Origin: Collinsella sp.
GTDB taxonomy: Bacteria > Actinomycetota > Coriobacteriia > Coriobacteriales > Coriobacteriaceae
Reading direction: 5' to 3'
Length of the DNA: 64,000 bases
Assembly (NCBI GenBank): GCA_019414245.1
Contig: DXMK01000007.1
Coordinates: 1-64,000, forward strand
How positions within the stretch are numbered: position 1 is the stretch's first letter; the number at the start of each line of letters is the position of its first letter. This document shows, one piece after another, positions 7,233 to 15,237 of this stretch. Made by a program: the position numbers and the translations under genes. The notes below the pieces were generated by a model. The model was not told the DNA's origin, ran no database searches, and saw only the letters and a list, made by a program, of their open reading frames with translations.

Positions 7233-8345
7233 ATGTCCGATAAAAAGACTCCCTGGCGCGTCCTGGTAATCAACCCAGGTTCCACTTCCACGAAGGTGGG
7301 CGTTTTTGAGGGTGATGAGTGCAAGCTCAGCAAGAACGTTGCACACGATGCGAAGGACCTTGCCCAGTTCGACGGGGTTTCGGCTCAGATGCCGTATCGC
7401 TGCGATCTGATTCTTGGGGCGCTGGGGGAGGCGGGTCTGAAGCTCGAGGACTTTGATGCATTTGTCGGTCGTGGCGGCGGTCTGCTTTCGCTGCCCGGCG
7501 GCACGTATGCCATCGATGAGGTCATGCTCGAACATGCCCGCGTTGGTGCGAATGGCATTCAGCACCCGGCGCAGCTGGGCCCCCAGATTGCCCATGAGTT
7601 CGCCTTAAAGACGGGAAAGCCCTCTTTTGTGGTGAATCCTCCCGATACCGACGAGCTGTGCGACCTCGCACGTATGACGGGCATTAAGGGCGTGTATCGA
7701 AACGTGCACCTGCACGCCCTTAATCTCAAAGAGACCGCCATCCGCCATGCGGCAAAGCTCGGTCGCCCCTATGATGAGTGCAACTTCATCGTTTGCCATA
7801 TCGGCGGCGGCATCTCTATCTCGGCTCATCTTAAGGGCAAGATGGTGGACGGCAACGACATCGTCGGCGGCGAGGGTCCCATGGCACCGACGCGCTGCGG
7901 ATCGGTCCCCGCGATCGAAGTCGCAAAGTACACCGCGGAACACGGCCTTGATGTCGCCCGCGCCCATTGCATGAAGACCGGCGGCTTTGTCGATCTTTTG
8001 GGTACCTCCGATGCCATCGAGGTGTGCGAGCGTGCCGCTGCGGGCGATAAGGCCGCAGCTCGCGCCTGGGATGCAATGGTTTACCAAATCTGCAAGTGGA
8101 TCGGCGAGATGGCCTGTGTGCTGAAGGGCGACGTCGACGGCATCTTGCTCGGAGGCGGCATGGTCCACAGCAAGGAGCTCGTTGCCTCGATTGAGGAATG
8201 CTGCTCTTGGATCGCCCCCGTGTCGGCTTATCCCGGCGAGTTTGAGCTCGAGGCGATGGCGTCTGGCGCCTGCCGCGTGCTCGATGGTGTCGAGGAAGCG
8301 CTCGTGTACAGCGGAGAGCCCGTGTTCACCGGATTCAACGACTAA
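7233..8345 (+). CDS. buk: Butyrate kinase-like acyl kinase
   Basis: A 370-residue member of the acetokinase (ASKHA) family, butyrate/branched-chain fatty-acid kinase branch. It transfers phosphate from acyl-phosphate to ADP, giving ATP and a carboxylic acid. Motifs visible are LVINPGSTSTKVGVF (phosphate 1), NVHLHALNLKETAIRHA, VCHIGGGISISAH (phosphate 2) and GILLGGGMVHS (adenosine region). It is translationally close to the phosphotransacylase (3-bp gap). Together they give substrate-level phosphorylation at the end of the thiolase module. The symbol reflects family membership; the true substrate may be another short acid. Confidence 0.85.
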   Translation: MSDKKTPWRVLVINPGSTSTKVGVFEGDECKLSKNVAHDAKDLAQFDGVSAQMPYRCDLILGALGEAGLKLEDFDAFVGRGGGLLSLPGGTYAIDEVMLEHARVGANGIQHPAQLGPQIAHEFALKTGKPSFVVNPPDTDELCDLARMTGIKGVYRNVHLHALNLKETAIRHAAKLGRPYDECNFIVCHIGGGISISAHLKGKMVDGNDIVGGEGPMAPTRCGSVPAIEVAKYTAEHGLDVARAHCMKTGGFVDLLGTSDAIEVCERAAAGDKAAARAWDAMVYQICKWIGEMACVLKGDVDGILLGGGMVHSKELVASIEECCSWIAPVSAYPGEFELEAMASGACRVLDGVEEALVYSGEPVFTGFND

Positions 8346-8358
8346 TAGTGCTGTGTTT

Positions 8359-8398
8359 GGGGCGGCCGCTGGTGATGCCTGGCCGCTCCGACCCTTTT
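8359..8398 (+). terminator. Probable terminator or attenuator after the kinase
   Basis: GGGGCGGCC and GGCCGCTCC form a 9-bp stem with one wobble and a 13-base loop, followed by GACCCTTTTC. It lies between the kinase and the MFS transporter, so the transporter may be transcribed by partial read-through. Confidence 0.5.
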
Positions 8399-8419
8399 CT
8401 CTAGGTGTAAGGATGGATC

Positions 8420-9619
8420 ATGGATAAAACCAAGATCAAGTACCTGGTGGGCATTTATGCTGCCGCCATGTGCATTATGGGCATGTTGGTGCCCGTCCCC
8501 ATCGTGGCCTCTGTCGCGGCGGCGTTTCCCAACGAGAACATCGCTGCCGTTCAGATGATCATCGGCATCATCCCGTTGATGATGGCACTGTCCGCCATGC
8601 TCGTGTCTTCCCAGCTCGCTTCGCGCGTGTCCAAGAAGAAGACGACGCTCGTCGGTCACGTTATCGTGATGCTGGCAGGCGCCTCGGTGCTGGTGTTCCA
8701 CGACTCGCTCGGCAAGGTCTTAGCGGCTTCTGCTGTCATGGGCCTTGGTCTCGGCGCCGTCCAGAACTCGACCGATGCCTTGATCGCCGACTATTTCGGT
8801 GGCAAGCAGCGCTCGTTTGTCATGGGCATCTACTCCACTTTTGTTGCACTGGGCGGCATTATCTGGACGATGGTTTCCGGCATCTTGGGTTCTGCCGAGT
8901 GGTTCCACAGCTATGCGGCGTACTTCATCATGATCATTTTCATCGTGATCGAGGCTGTTTGCCTTCCCGAGGGTCATCTTGAGCCCAAGCGCAAGGTCAA
9001 TGTGTTTGCCAATATGCCTAAAGAGGTCGCGATTATCACGCTCATGAGCTTTGTGTTCGTACTCACGTTCCAGCTCTTTAGCTCCAACGTTTCGCTGCTT
9101 GTTGTGGGTCGCGGCTTTGGCGGTACCGTGGAGGCCGGTCTTGCCTCTACCGTTATGACCGTTGCCGGTATTGCGGCTGGTCTTTTGGTCGGTCCGCTGT
9201 TTGCCAAGTTTAAGAACCTGGCTATGCCGATCGCGTGGGGCGTGACGCTCGTTGGCCTGGGCCTGACGCTGGTTGCGCCCGCCTTTATGGTGCTGTGCGT
9301 TGCGGGCTTTGTCGTCGCGCTGGGCAAGGAGACCTACGTGCCGCTGGAGGGCAATTTCGCCGCCGGCAACTCTGCCCCCGAGGGACGCGCGTTTAACCTT
9401 GCCATTGGCATGGCAGGCATTAACTTTGGCATGGCACTGTCTCCCATTGTGTTTGAGGCCGTGACGTCGCCGTTTGGTGCAACGATTGACCAGAAGTTCA
9501 TCGCCGGCATGATCGTCTGTGCAGCTTGTGTCGTCTTTGGCGCCATTAAGTATCGCAAGCTCACCCCGGCCCAACTTGCCGAGGCCGAGAAGATGGCGGC
9601 CAGCGGCGAGGCGGAGTAG
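8420..9619 (+). CDS. Major facilitator superfamily transporter
   Basis: A 399-residue polytopic membrane protein with about 12 hydrophobic segments, the standard MFS length. The cytoplasmic loop after TM2 carries the short basic stretch SRVSKKKTT, the position of the MFS motif A. It starts 74 bp after the acyl kinase, behind GTAAGGA. It is the natural importer of the module's substrate or exporter of the acid product; nothing in the sequence says which. Confidence 0.82.
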   Translation: MDKTKIKYLVGIYAAAMCIMGMLVPVPIVASVAAAFPNENIAAVQMIIGIIPLMMALSAMLVSSQLASRVSKKKTTLVGHVIVMLAGASVLVFHDSLGKVLAASAVMGLGLGAVQNSTDALIADYFGGKQRSFVMGIYSTFVALGGIIWTMVSGILGSAEWFHSYAAYFIMIIFIVIEAVCLPEGHLEPKRKVNVFANMPKEVAIITLMSFVFVLTFQLFSSNVSLLVVGRGFGGTVEAGLASTVMTVAGIAAGLLVGPLFAKFKNLAMPIAWGVTLVGLGLTLVAPAFMVLCVAGFVVALGKETYVPLEGNFAAGNSAPEGRAFNLAIGMAGINFGMALSPIVFEAVTSPFGATIDQKFIAGMIVCAACVVFGAIKYRKLTPAQLAEAEKMAASGEAE

Positions 9620-9663
9620 CCGCTCGAGTAGTTGCTTTACCGCACGTCATGTTTTATCTGGGC

Positions 9664-9695
9664 CGCCGACATATGCCGGCGGCCCTCTTTCTACC
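9664..9695 (+). terminator. Rho-independent terminator of the thiolase-MFS cluster
   Basis: GGGCCGCCG and CGGCGGCCC form a 9-bp perfect stem with an 8-base loop, followed by TCTTTCT. It lies about 40 bp after the transporter stop. Confidence 0.75.
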
Positions 9696-9719
9696 AATAA
9701 CCCTGAAAAGCTTACGGCT

Positions 9720-10190
9720 ATGAAGTTACCTGTCAGGCGCGTTATCGGTATTCTCAACGGCTTCTTTAACCCGCTATTGCTCTGCGCATTTCTCCCCATC
9801 ATTGAAGGGGCGTCTGGCTTGAATCTGACGAGCCCCACGGGCTTTTGGGGACAACTCATCGTGGCCACGGTGATCGCCGAGGTTCTGAGCGCACTCCCGC
9901 TGTTTGGCAAAACGGTTGGTATGTGCCTGGACTTTTTTGGTTTTGAGCAGGGGAGTGCATCACACAAAATCGTCGGTACAGTCATCGGTGCCACGCTCCT
10001 TTTTATGGTAATCGGTTTTGGCGAGATTGCCTTCCAGGGAGGATTCGGAACGATTGAAGGCCGTACGTTTTTCGCGCGTTGGGCAGGCCTTGTCACAAAG
10101 GGATGGGCTTTTGTGGTTATCGCCGGCGTGCTGCTCGATCCCTTTACAGCGGCTCTCGGCCGCATGATAGCTCGCGAAGAGAAGAAATAG
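9720..10190 (+). CDS. Small integral membrane protein of unknown function
   Basis: A 156-residue protein with about four hydrophobic segments (approximately residues 5-25, 40-62, 85-105 and 120-145) and a charged C-terminus ending REEKK. I do not recognise a family. ATG 9720 is chosen because it follows directly on the preceding terminator; the binding site is weak (GAAAAG). It is bounded by a terminator before and the palindrome at 10203-10280 after, so it looks monocistronic. Confidence 0.6.
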   Translation: MKLPVRRVIGILNGFFNPLLLCAFLPIIEGASGLNLTSPTGFWGQLIVATVIAEVLSALPLFGKTVGMCLDFFGFEQGSASHKIVGTVIGATLLFMVIGFGEIAFQGGFGTIEGRTFFARWAGLVTKGWAFVVIAGVLLDPFTAALGRMIAREEKK

Positions 10191-10202
10191 CTCCTCGCCT
10201 AT

Positions 10203-10280
10203 CGAATGCCGGCGGACGGGGTGCCGGGGCTGTAGTCTTCCGAGCGTTTGCAGTCCCGTCGCTCCGTCCGCCGGCATTCG
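10203..10280. repeat. Long palindrome with perfect 17-bp arms
   Basis: CGAATGCCGGCGGACGG (10203-10219) and its exact reverse complement (10264-10280) flank a 44-base loop. It starts 12 bp after the membrane-protein stop. There is no T-run, so a simple terminator is unlikely. Confidence 0.8.
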
Positions 10281-10482
10281 ACCGCAACATGTTGGTCAAG
10301 CATAATCTTTTGGATTCTTTTGGCGTGAGCGGCTTGGTTTTGGTAGGATTTGTCAGCGGCTTGACTAAGGGGGTTTTATAACTGCCATGCAGGTAGCCGT
10401 GTTGGTAACGTTTTACCGACTTGTCCAATGCCCCTCATTTTTAATGCGTCTGCAAAATGACCAATTGCTTTGACCTGCTGAA

Positions 10483-10498
10483 ACACTATATGTTGTGT
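10483..10498. promoter_or_regulatory. NrdR box 1
   Basis: ACACTATATGTTGTGT is a near-perfect match to the known NrdR consensus ACACWATATATWGTGT. It lies upstream of nrdD, as expected for the ATP-cone repressor NrdR that senses (d)ATP. Confidence 0.75.
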
Positions 10499-10514
10499 TT
10501 GACCTAAAAAAAGA

Positions 10515-10530
10515 ATACAGGATATAGATG
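10515..10530. promoter_or_regulatory. NrdR box 2 (degenerate)
   Basis: ATACAGGATATAGATG matches the core of the NrdR consensus and lies 32 bp from box 1 start to start, about three helical turns. This is the spacing typical of paired NrdR sites. Confidence 0.55.
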
Positions 10531-10755
10531 CGTCTTTGTCGTATGATAGATGGCGGACAGAGAACGAAGACCTTAATCGTCCCATTTGGACACGCCTTTG
10601 AGCCGCTTGATCGGCCGCGAGGATTGTCCGCATGAGGACCTATGGTTTATCGAGAACACAGATTGCGCGACGGCGCCGCAAGACAGGGGCAAGCCCTGCC
10701 GGGCATCGTTTGGCTCTGAAGCGCAATGAGGCTACGACCCGAAAGAGGCAAGAGG

Positions 10756-12978
10756 ATGAAGATCATCAAGCGCAGCGGCACCGAGGTTGTCTTTGACATC
10801 GATAAGATCGTCAATGCCATCCGCGCCGCAAACTTGGAGGTCGAGGAGAGCTCTCGTCTAACCGACCGTCAGGTGGTTTATGCGGCACAAAACGTTGCCG
10901 AGGCATGTGAGAATGCCGGACACACCGTTTCGGTCGAGGAGATCCAGGATTTGGTCGAGGACGAGATCATGCGTCTCGACTGCTACGAGGTTGCCCGCCA
11001 CTACATCATCTATCGCTATGTTCAGAGCCTGAAGCGCCAGAAGAACACGACCGACGACAAGATTCTGTCGCTCATCGAGTGCAATAACGAAGAGGTCAAG
11101 CAGGAGAACTCCAACAAGAACCCGACCGTCAATTCCGTTCAGCGTGACTACATGGCCGGCGAGATCTCCAAGGACCTGACCCAGCGTGTGCTGCTGCCCC
11201 AGGAGATTGTGGATGCTCACAATGAGGGTCTGATTCACTTCCATGATTCGGACTACTTTGCCCAGCACATGCATAACTGCGACCTAGTGAACCTGGAGGA
11301 TATGCTCCAGAACGGTACTGTTATCTCGGGTACGCTGATTGAGAAGCCGCACAGCTTCTCGACCGCCTGCAACATCGCGACGCAGATCATCGCCCAGGTC
11401 GCTTCCTCCCAGTACGGTGGCCAGTCGATTTCGCTGACCCATCTTGCCCCCTTTGTCGAGGTGAGCCGTCAAAAGATTCGCGGCGAGGTCGCCCGCGAGC
11501 TCGAGGAGCTCGGCGTTTCCGCATCTCCCGAAAAGGTTCGCGAGGTTGTTGAGGATCGCCTGCGCGATGAGATCCGTCGCGGCGTCCAGACGATTCAGTA
11601 TCAGGTCGTGACCCTTATGACCACCAATGGCCAGGCGCCGTTCGTGACGGTCTTTATGTATCTTAACGAGGCTCGTACGCCTCAGGAGAAGCACGACCTT
11701 GCCATGATCGTGGAGGAGACGCTTCGCCAGCGCTACGAGGGTGTTAAGAACGAGGCCGGCGTTTGGATTACCCCGGCATTCCCCAAGCTTATCTATGTAC
11801 TCGAGGACGATAACGTTCACGAGAATTCCCCGTACTTCTACCTGACCCAGCTGGCTGCCAAGTGCACCGCCAAACGCATGGTGCCCGACTACATCTCCGA
11901 GAAGAAGATGCGCGAGCTCAAGCTGTCTAAGGGCGAGACCGCCGGCAACGGCGATTGCTATACCTGCATGGGCTGCCGCAGCTTCCTGACGCCCGACCGC
12001 TCGGGCAACGGCTTTAATAACGTTGCCAATGCACTGAACTACGACCCGAGCAAGCCTAAGTACTATGGCCGCTTTAACCAGGGTGTTGTGACCATTAACC
12101 TGCCTGATGTCGCACTGAGCTCGCATCAGGACATGGACAAGTTCTGGAAGATCTTCGACGAGCGCCTCGAGCTGTGCCATCGTGCCCTGCTGTGCCGTCA
12201 TGAGCGCCTGATGGGCACGCTTTCGGATGCCGCGCCGATTCTTTGGCAGTACGGTGCCCTGGCGCGTCTGAAGAAGGGCGAGACGATCGATAAGCTGCTC
12301 GTGGGCGGCTATTCCACCATCAGCCTGGGCTATGCCGGTCTGTATGAGTGCGTCAAGTACATGACGGGTCACAGCCACACCGAGAAGGAGGGCACACCGT
12401 TTGCCATGGCCGTCATGCAGCGCATGAACGACAAGTGCGCGGAGTGGAAGGCCGAAAGCGATATTGACTTCTCGCTGTACGGTACCCCGCTTGAGTCGAC
12501 GACCTACAAGTTCGCCAAGTGCCTGCAACGTCGTTTTGGCATTATCCCGGGCGTGACGGACAAGGGCTACATCACCAACAGCTACCACGTCCACGTGTCC
12601 GAGGAGATCGACGCATTCGACAAGCTCAAGTTCGAGGGCATGTTCCAGCAGCTTTCGCCGGGCGGTGCCATCTCCTATGTCGAGGTTCCCAACATGCAGG
12701 ACAACCTCAAGGCTGTCATCCGCGTGATGCAGTACATCTACGACAACATCATGTACGCCGAGCTCAACACCAAGAGCGACTACTGCCAGGTATGCGGCTA
12801 CGATGGCGAAATCAAGATTGTTGAGGACGATGGCAAGCTGGTGTGGGAGTGCCCCAACTGCGGCAACCGCGATCAGGAGAAGATGAACGTCGCTCGTCGT
12901 ACGTGCGGCTACATCGGTACCCAGTTCTGGAACCAGGGCCGAACCGAGGAGATCCGCGACCGCGTGCTGCATCTCTAA
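10756..12978 (+). CDS. nrdD: Anaerobic (class III) ribonucleoside-triphosphate reductase, large subunit
   Basis: A 740-residue glycyl-radical enzyme that reduces NTPs to dNTPs without oxygen. An N-terminal ATP-cone (residues 1-95, beginning MKIIKRSGTEVVFD) gives allosteric control. Near the C-terminus the zinc site CQVCGY ... CPNCGN is followed by the radical motif RTCGYIG, with the radical glycine at about residue 718. ATG 10756 lies 7 bp after GAAAGAGG; a start at 10726 would only add a short unsupported tail. Two NrdR-type boxes upstream indicate repression when dNTPs are plentiful. Its activase gene nrdG follows after a 426-bp gap filled with palindromes. Confidence 0.97.
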   Translation: MKIIKRSGTEVVFDIDKIVNAIRAANLEVEESSRLTDRQVVYAAQNVAEACENAGHTVSVEEIQDLVEDEIMRLDCYEVARHYIIYRYVQSLKRQKNTTDDKILSLIECNNEEVKQENSNKNPTVNSVQRDYMAGEISKDLTQRVLLPQEIVDAHNEGLIHFHDSDYFAQHMHNCDLVNLEDMLQNGTVISGTLIEKPHSFSTACNIATQIIAQVASSQYGGQSISLTHLAPFVEVSRQKIRGEVARELEELGVSASPEKVREVVEDRLRDEIRRGVQTIQYQVVTLMTTNGQAPFVTVFMYLNEARTPQEKHDLAMIVEETLRQRYEGVKNEAGVWITPAFPKLIYVLEDDNVHENSPYFYLTQLAAKCTAKRMVPDYISEKKMRELKLSKGETAGNGDCYTCMGCRSFLTPDRSGNGFNNVANALNYDPSKPKYYGRFNQGVVTINLPDVALSSHQDMDKFWKIFDERLELCHRALLCRHERLMGTLSDAAPILWQYGALARLKKGETIDKLLVGGYSTISLGYAGLYECVKYMTGHSHTEKEGTPFAMAVMQRMNDKCAEWKAESDIDFSLYGTPLESTTYKFAKCLQRRFGIIPGVTDKGYITNSYHVHVSEEIDAFDKLKFEGMFQQLSPGGAISYVEVPNMQDNLKAVIRVMQYIYDNIMYAELNTKSDYCQVCGYDGEIKIVEDDGKLVWECPNCGNRDQEKMNVARRTCGYIGTQFWNQGRTEEIRDRVLHL

Positions 12979-12989
12979 TAACCATCCCA

Positions 12990-13127
12990 GGCTGCCCCGT
13001 AGCGAGGCCCCGGACCTTTACTCGCTATTTCGGACAGTCCTGGCTCACGACGGAGGCGCCACTGGCGCCTCCTGTTCGTGCGGAACTCATATCGAGCAAA
13101 GGTCCGGGGCCTCGCTACGGGGCAGCC
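12990..13127. repeat. Very long palindrome with perfect 30-bp arms
   Basis: The arms at 12990-13019 and 13098-13127 are exact reverse complements; after one mismatch, four more base pairs extend the stem. The loop contains a second perfect palindrome, GGAGGCGCC-ACT-GGCGCCTCC (13052-13072). It begins 12 bp after the nrdD stop. There is no T-run, no ORF and no obvious target duplication. Confidence 0.9.
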
Positions 13128-13305
13128 AAGTTGATGTAGCTGAGATGCAGCACGCAGCCTGCTCACTCCTCGAAGTTCTTAGCGGAAATAATTCGAGCTG
13201 CAGCTGCGATTTACTTGCGATGGCGGTTGAGCCGCAACCCAGTTTTTATCGGACCTCGAACCCTATACTCGATGTTCGCTTCGTTCATTGAGTTACCCTT
13301 TGCAT

Positions 13306-13389
13306 GAGGCCGGGGCATATCGTCCCGCCCGCAGTTTCGCAGGCCGAAGGCCGAGAATGTTTGAGGACGGGATGATATGTCCCGGCCTC
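13306..13389. repeat. Long stem-loop immediately upstream of nrdG
   Basis: The 22-base arms (13306-13327 and 13368-13389) pair throughout with two G-U wobbles if transcribed from the + strand. The 3' arm ends 2 bases before the nrdG ribosome binding site AGGAGA (13392), so the structure sits at the end of the 5' leader. Confidence 0.8.
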
Positions 13390-13404
13390 CCAGGAGAGTT
13401 ACCT

Positions 13405-13986
13405 ATGAACTACGCGAACATAAAGTATTTCGACATTGCTGATGGGGAAGGCGTTCGTACTTCTCTGTTTGTGAGCGGATGCCGTCGTGGGTGCAAGAAC
13501 TGCTTTAACTCTGTCGCGTGGGACTTTGCTGCGGGCGAGCCCTTTGATCGCGCCGTCGAGGATAAGATTATCGAGAGTCTCGACCATCCCTTTATCGATG
13601 GCCTGACGATTCTGGGCGGCGAGCCTATGGAGCCCGAGAATCAGGCGGGGCTTGTTGACTTTATCGAACGCGTGCGTGCGGCCTATCCTGCGGGGTCAGG
13701 AAAGACCGTTTGGTGTTTTACCGGCGATGTGCTCGAGGAGCTTATGCCGGGTGGTCGCCACCATACCGAGGCGACGGACCGTATCCTTGCTTGCCTCGAT
13801 ATGTTGGTGGACGGCCCGTTTGTTCAGGATCTGTATGATATCTCATTGCGCTTTAGGGGCTCGAGTAACCAGCGTGTGATCGATATGAACGCTACGCGCG
13901 ACCGTGCTGAGCGCGAGGGCGTTGCGCTTTGTGATGCGGTTGAACTTTGGCGTGATGATCCGGTCTATTCGACCCATACTATGTAG
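13405..13986 (+). CDS. nrdG: Anaerobic ribonucleotide reductase activating protein (radical SAM)
   Basis: A 193-residue radical SAM activase that uses a 4Fe-4S cluster and S-adenosylmethionine to generate the glycyl radical on NrdD. The cluster-binding motif CRRGCKNC (CxxxCxxC) is at residues 26-33, followed by the glycine-rich SAM motif TILGGEPM. ATG 13405 follows AGGAGA. Length is typical. The long stem-loop just before the binding site could affect its expression relative to nrdD. Confidence 0.95.
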   Translation: MNYANIKYFDIADGEGVRTSLFVSGCRRGCKNCFNSVAWDFAAGEPFDRAVEDKIIESLDHPFIDGLTILGGEPMEPENQAGLVDFIERVRAAYPAGSGKTVWCFTGDVLEELMPGGRHHTEATDRILACLDMLVDGPFVQDLYDISLRFRGSSNQRVIDMNATRDRAEREGVALCDAVELWRDDPVYSTHTM

Positions 13987-14052
13987 CTTGTGGCCGATGC
14001 CGGAGGGCGTGGTACCATAGCGCGAACGTGAAATCGGAAAAGTGAGGCCCAG

Positions 14053-14610
14053 ATGGTCGATCAGGAAAAAGTCGAGGCCGCCATTAAGCTGCTGCTTGAG
14101 GGCATAGGCGAGGACCCAACTCGTGAGGGCCTGCTGGAGACCCCGGCGCGCGTTGCCCGTATGTATGATGAGATCGCCGGCGGTATGGACCAGGGTGCCG
14201 AGGAGCACCTGTCCAAAACCTTTGCCGTCGCTTCGAACGATTTGGTTATCGAGCGCGACATCACGTTCTACTCGCTGTGTGAACATCATCTGTTGCCGTT
14301 TTATGGCAAGGCCGCCATTGGTTATATCCCTAACGGTCGGGTGGCTGGGCTTTCCAAGCTCGCCCGCACGGTTGAGGTTTATGCCCGTCGTCTGCAGCTG
14401 CAGGAGCAGCTGTGCGCGCAGGTTGCCGACGCTCTCATGGAGTATCTTGCTCCCCAGGGAGCGATTGTGCTCATGGAAGCCGAGCATATGTGCATGACGA
14501 TGCGCGGCGTGCAAAAGCCTGGCACCAAGACCGTGACGCTCGCTCGACGCGGCGTCTTTGAGACTGATCCCGCGCTCGAGGAGCGTTTCTTTAGGATGCT
14601 GGGCCGCTAA
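14053..14610 (+). CDS. folE: GTP cyclohydrolase I
   Basis: A 185-residue enzyme converting GTP to 7,8-dihydroneopterin triphosphate, the first step of folate synthesis. Motifs: EDPTREGLLETPARVARMY near the N-terminus, the zinc ligands in SLCEHHLLPFYGKAAIGYIP and the C-terminal MCMTMRGVQKPG with the zinc Cys. All catalytic and zinc residues look intact. It is followed 2 bp later by the HD-domain gene and then folB, a folate operon. Confidence 0.96.
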   Translation: MVDQEKVEAAIKLLLEGIGEDPTREGLLETPARVARMYDEIAGGMDQGAEEHLSKTFAVASNDLVIERDITFYSLCEHHLLPFYGKAAIGYIPNGRVAGLSKLARTVEVYARRLQLQEQLCAQVADALMEYLAPQGAIVLMEAEHMCMTMRGVQKPGTKTVTLARRGVFETDPALEERFFRMLGR

Positions 14611-14612
14611 TC

Positions 14613-15194
14613 ATGAGAGTCGTCAACGACTTTACATCGAAGACCGATGAGGGGACGTCGCGTCGCGGCTTTATGGCTTCGGGCCTGGCCCCTTTTGGTG
14701 CTATGCCTCGCATTGATTACATTTGTGCCAACGGGCTGTTCCGGCGGCACCTGGGCAACATTGCGCAGTTGGAATCGGGGCGCATCTTCTGCCGCCACGG
14801 TATTGACCATCTGCTCGATGTCGCTCGCATTATGTGGATCAAGAATCTCGAGGAACGGCTCGAATTTGACCGCGAGGTCATCTACGCCACGGCACTTCTT
14901 CACGATATCGGCAAAGATGAACAGTATGAATCGGGTATATCCCATGATGTTGCAAGCGAGCGCGTCGCTGATGCGATTCTCGGCGGCATGCCCGATGACG
15001 TGGCGTTTGAGCCGGCCGATGCCGCAGCCATTAAGACGGCCATTTTAGGCCATCGAAAGCTGCGCGTGAACAGCCAACCGCTTGAGCGTCTGCTCTATGC
15101 AGCCGATAAAGCGTCGCGTGCCTGCTTTGCATGCCCCGCGCGCAACGCTTGCAACTGGAGCGATGATAAAAAGAACCTGTCGATTCGCGTGTAG
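14613..15194 (+). CDS. HD-domain phosphohydrolase in the folate operon
   Basis: A 193-residue HD-superfamily protein. Metal-binding residues are visible in RHGIDHLLDV and LLHDIGKDEQ, with a further His in LGHRKL. The C-terminal stretch CFACPARNACNWSDDKKN carries three clustered cysteines, a common ending in this family. It starts 2 bp after folE and precedes folB, so hydrolysis of a pterin phosphate or nucleotide intermediate is a reasonable inference; the substrate is not known to me. Confidence 0.75.
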   Translation: MRVVNDFTSKTDEGTSRRGFMASGLAPFGAMPRIDYICANGLFRRHLGNIAQLESGRIFCRHGIDHLLDVARIMWIKNLEERLEFDREVIYATALLHDIGKDEQYESGISHDVASERVADAILGGMPDDVAFEPADAAAIKTAILGHRKLRVNSQPLERLLYAADKASRACFACPARNACNWSDDKKNLSIRV

Positions 15195-15237
15195 TTAGTT
15201 TGCGCGGTCGGGGTTCTAAACGAAGGAGACGATCGCA

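Larger units (their letters stand above)
10281..10755. other. nrdD leader and promoter region
   Basis: A 475-bp stretch with no convincing gene. It carries two NrdR-box-like sites (10483-10498 and 10515-10530), listed separately, so the nrdD promoter is expected around them. The approximately 225 bp between the boxes and the start codon would be an unusually long 5' leader. It contains short G/C-rich complementary pieces around 10680-10710, but I recognise no known riboswitch. Confidence 0.5.
12979..13404. other. nrdD-nrdG intergenic region
   Basis: No gene is seen in these 426 bp. They hold the 138-bp palindrome at 12990-13127 and the 84-bp stem-loop at 13306-13389. The 178 bp between them (13128-13305) show nothing I can interpret. 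Such a gap between nrdD and nrdG is unusual, because the two are commonly adjacent or overlapping. Confidence 0.6.

Noticed and set aside
6036..7595. Long minus-strand open frame opposite the ACP, phosphotransacylase and kinase genes
   Set aside because: It is antisense to well-supported genes, lacks a ribosome binding site and has low-likelihood residue composition; it arises from high GC and codon bias.
12990..13390. CRISPR array in the nrdD-nrdG gap
   Set aside because: The repeats are inverted and single, with no regular direct repeats or spacers and no cas genes.
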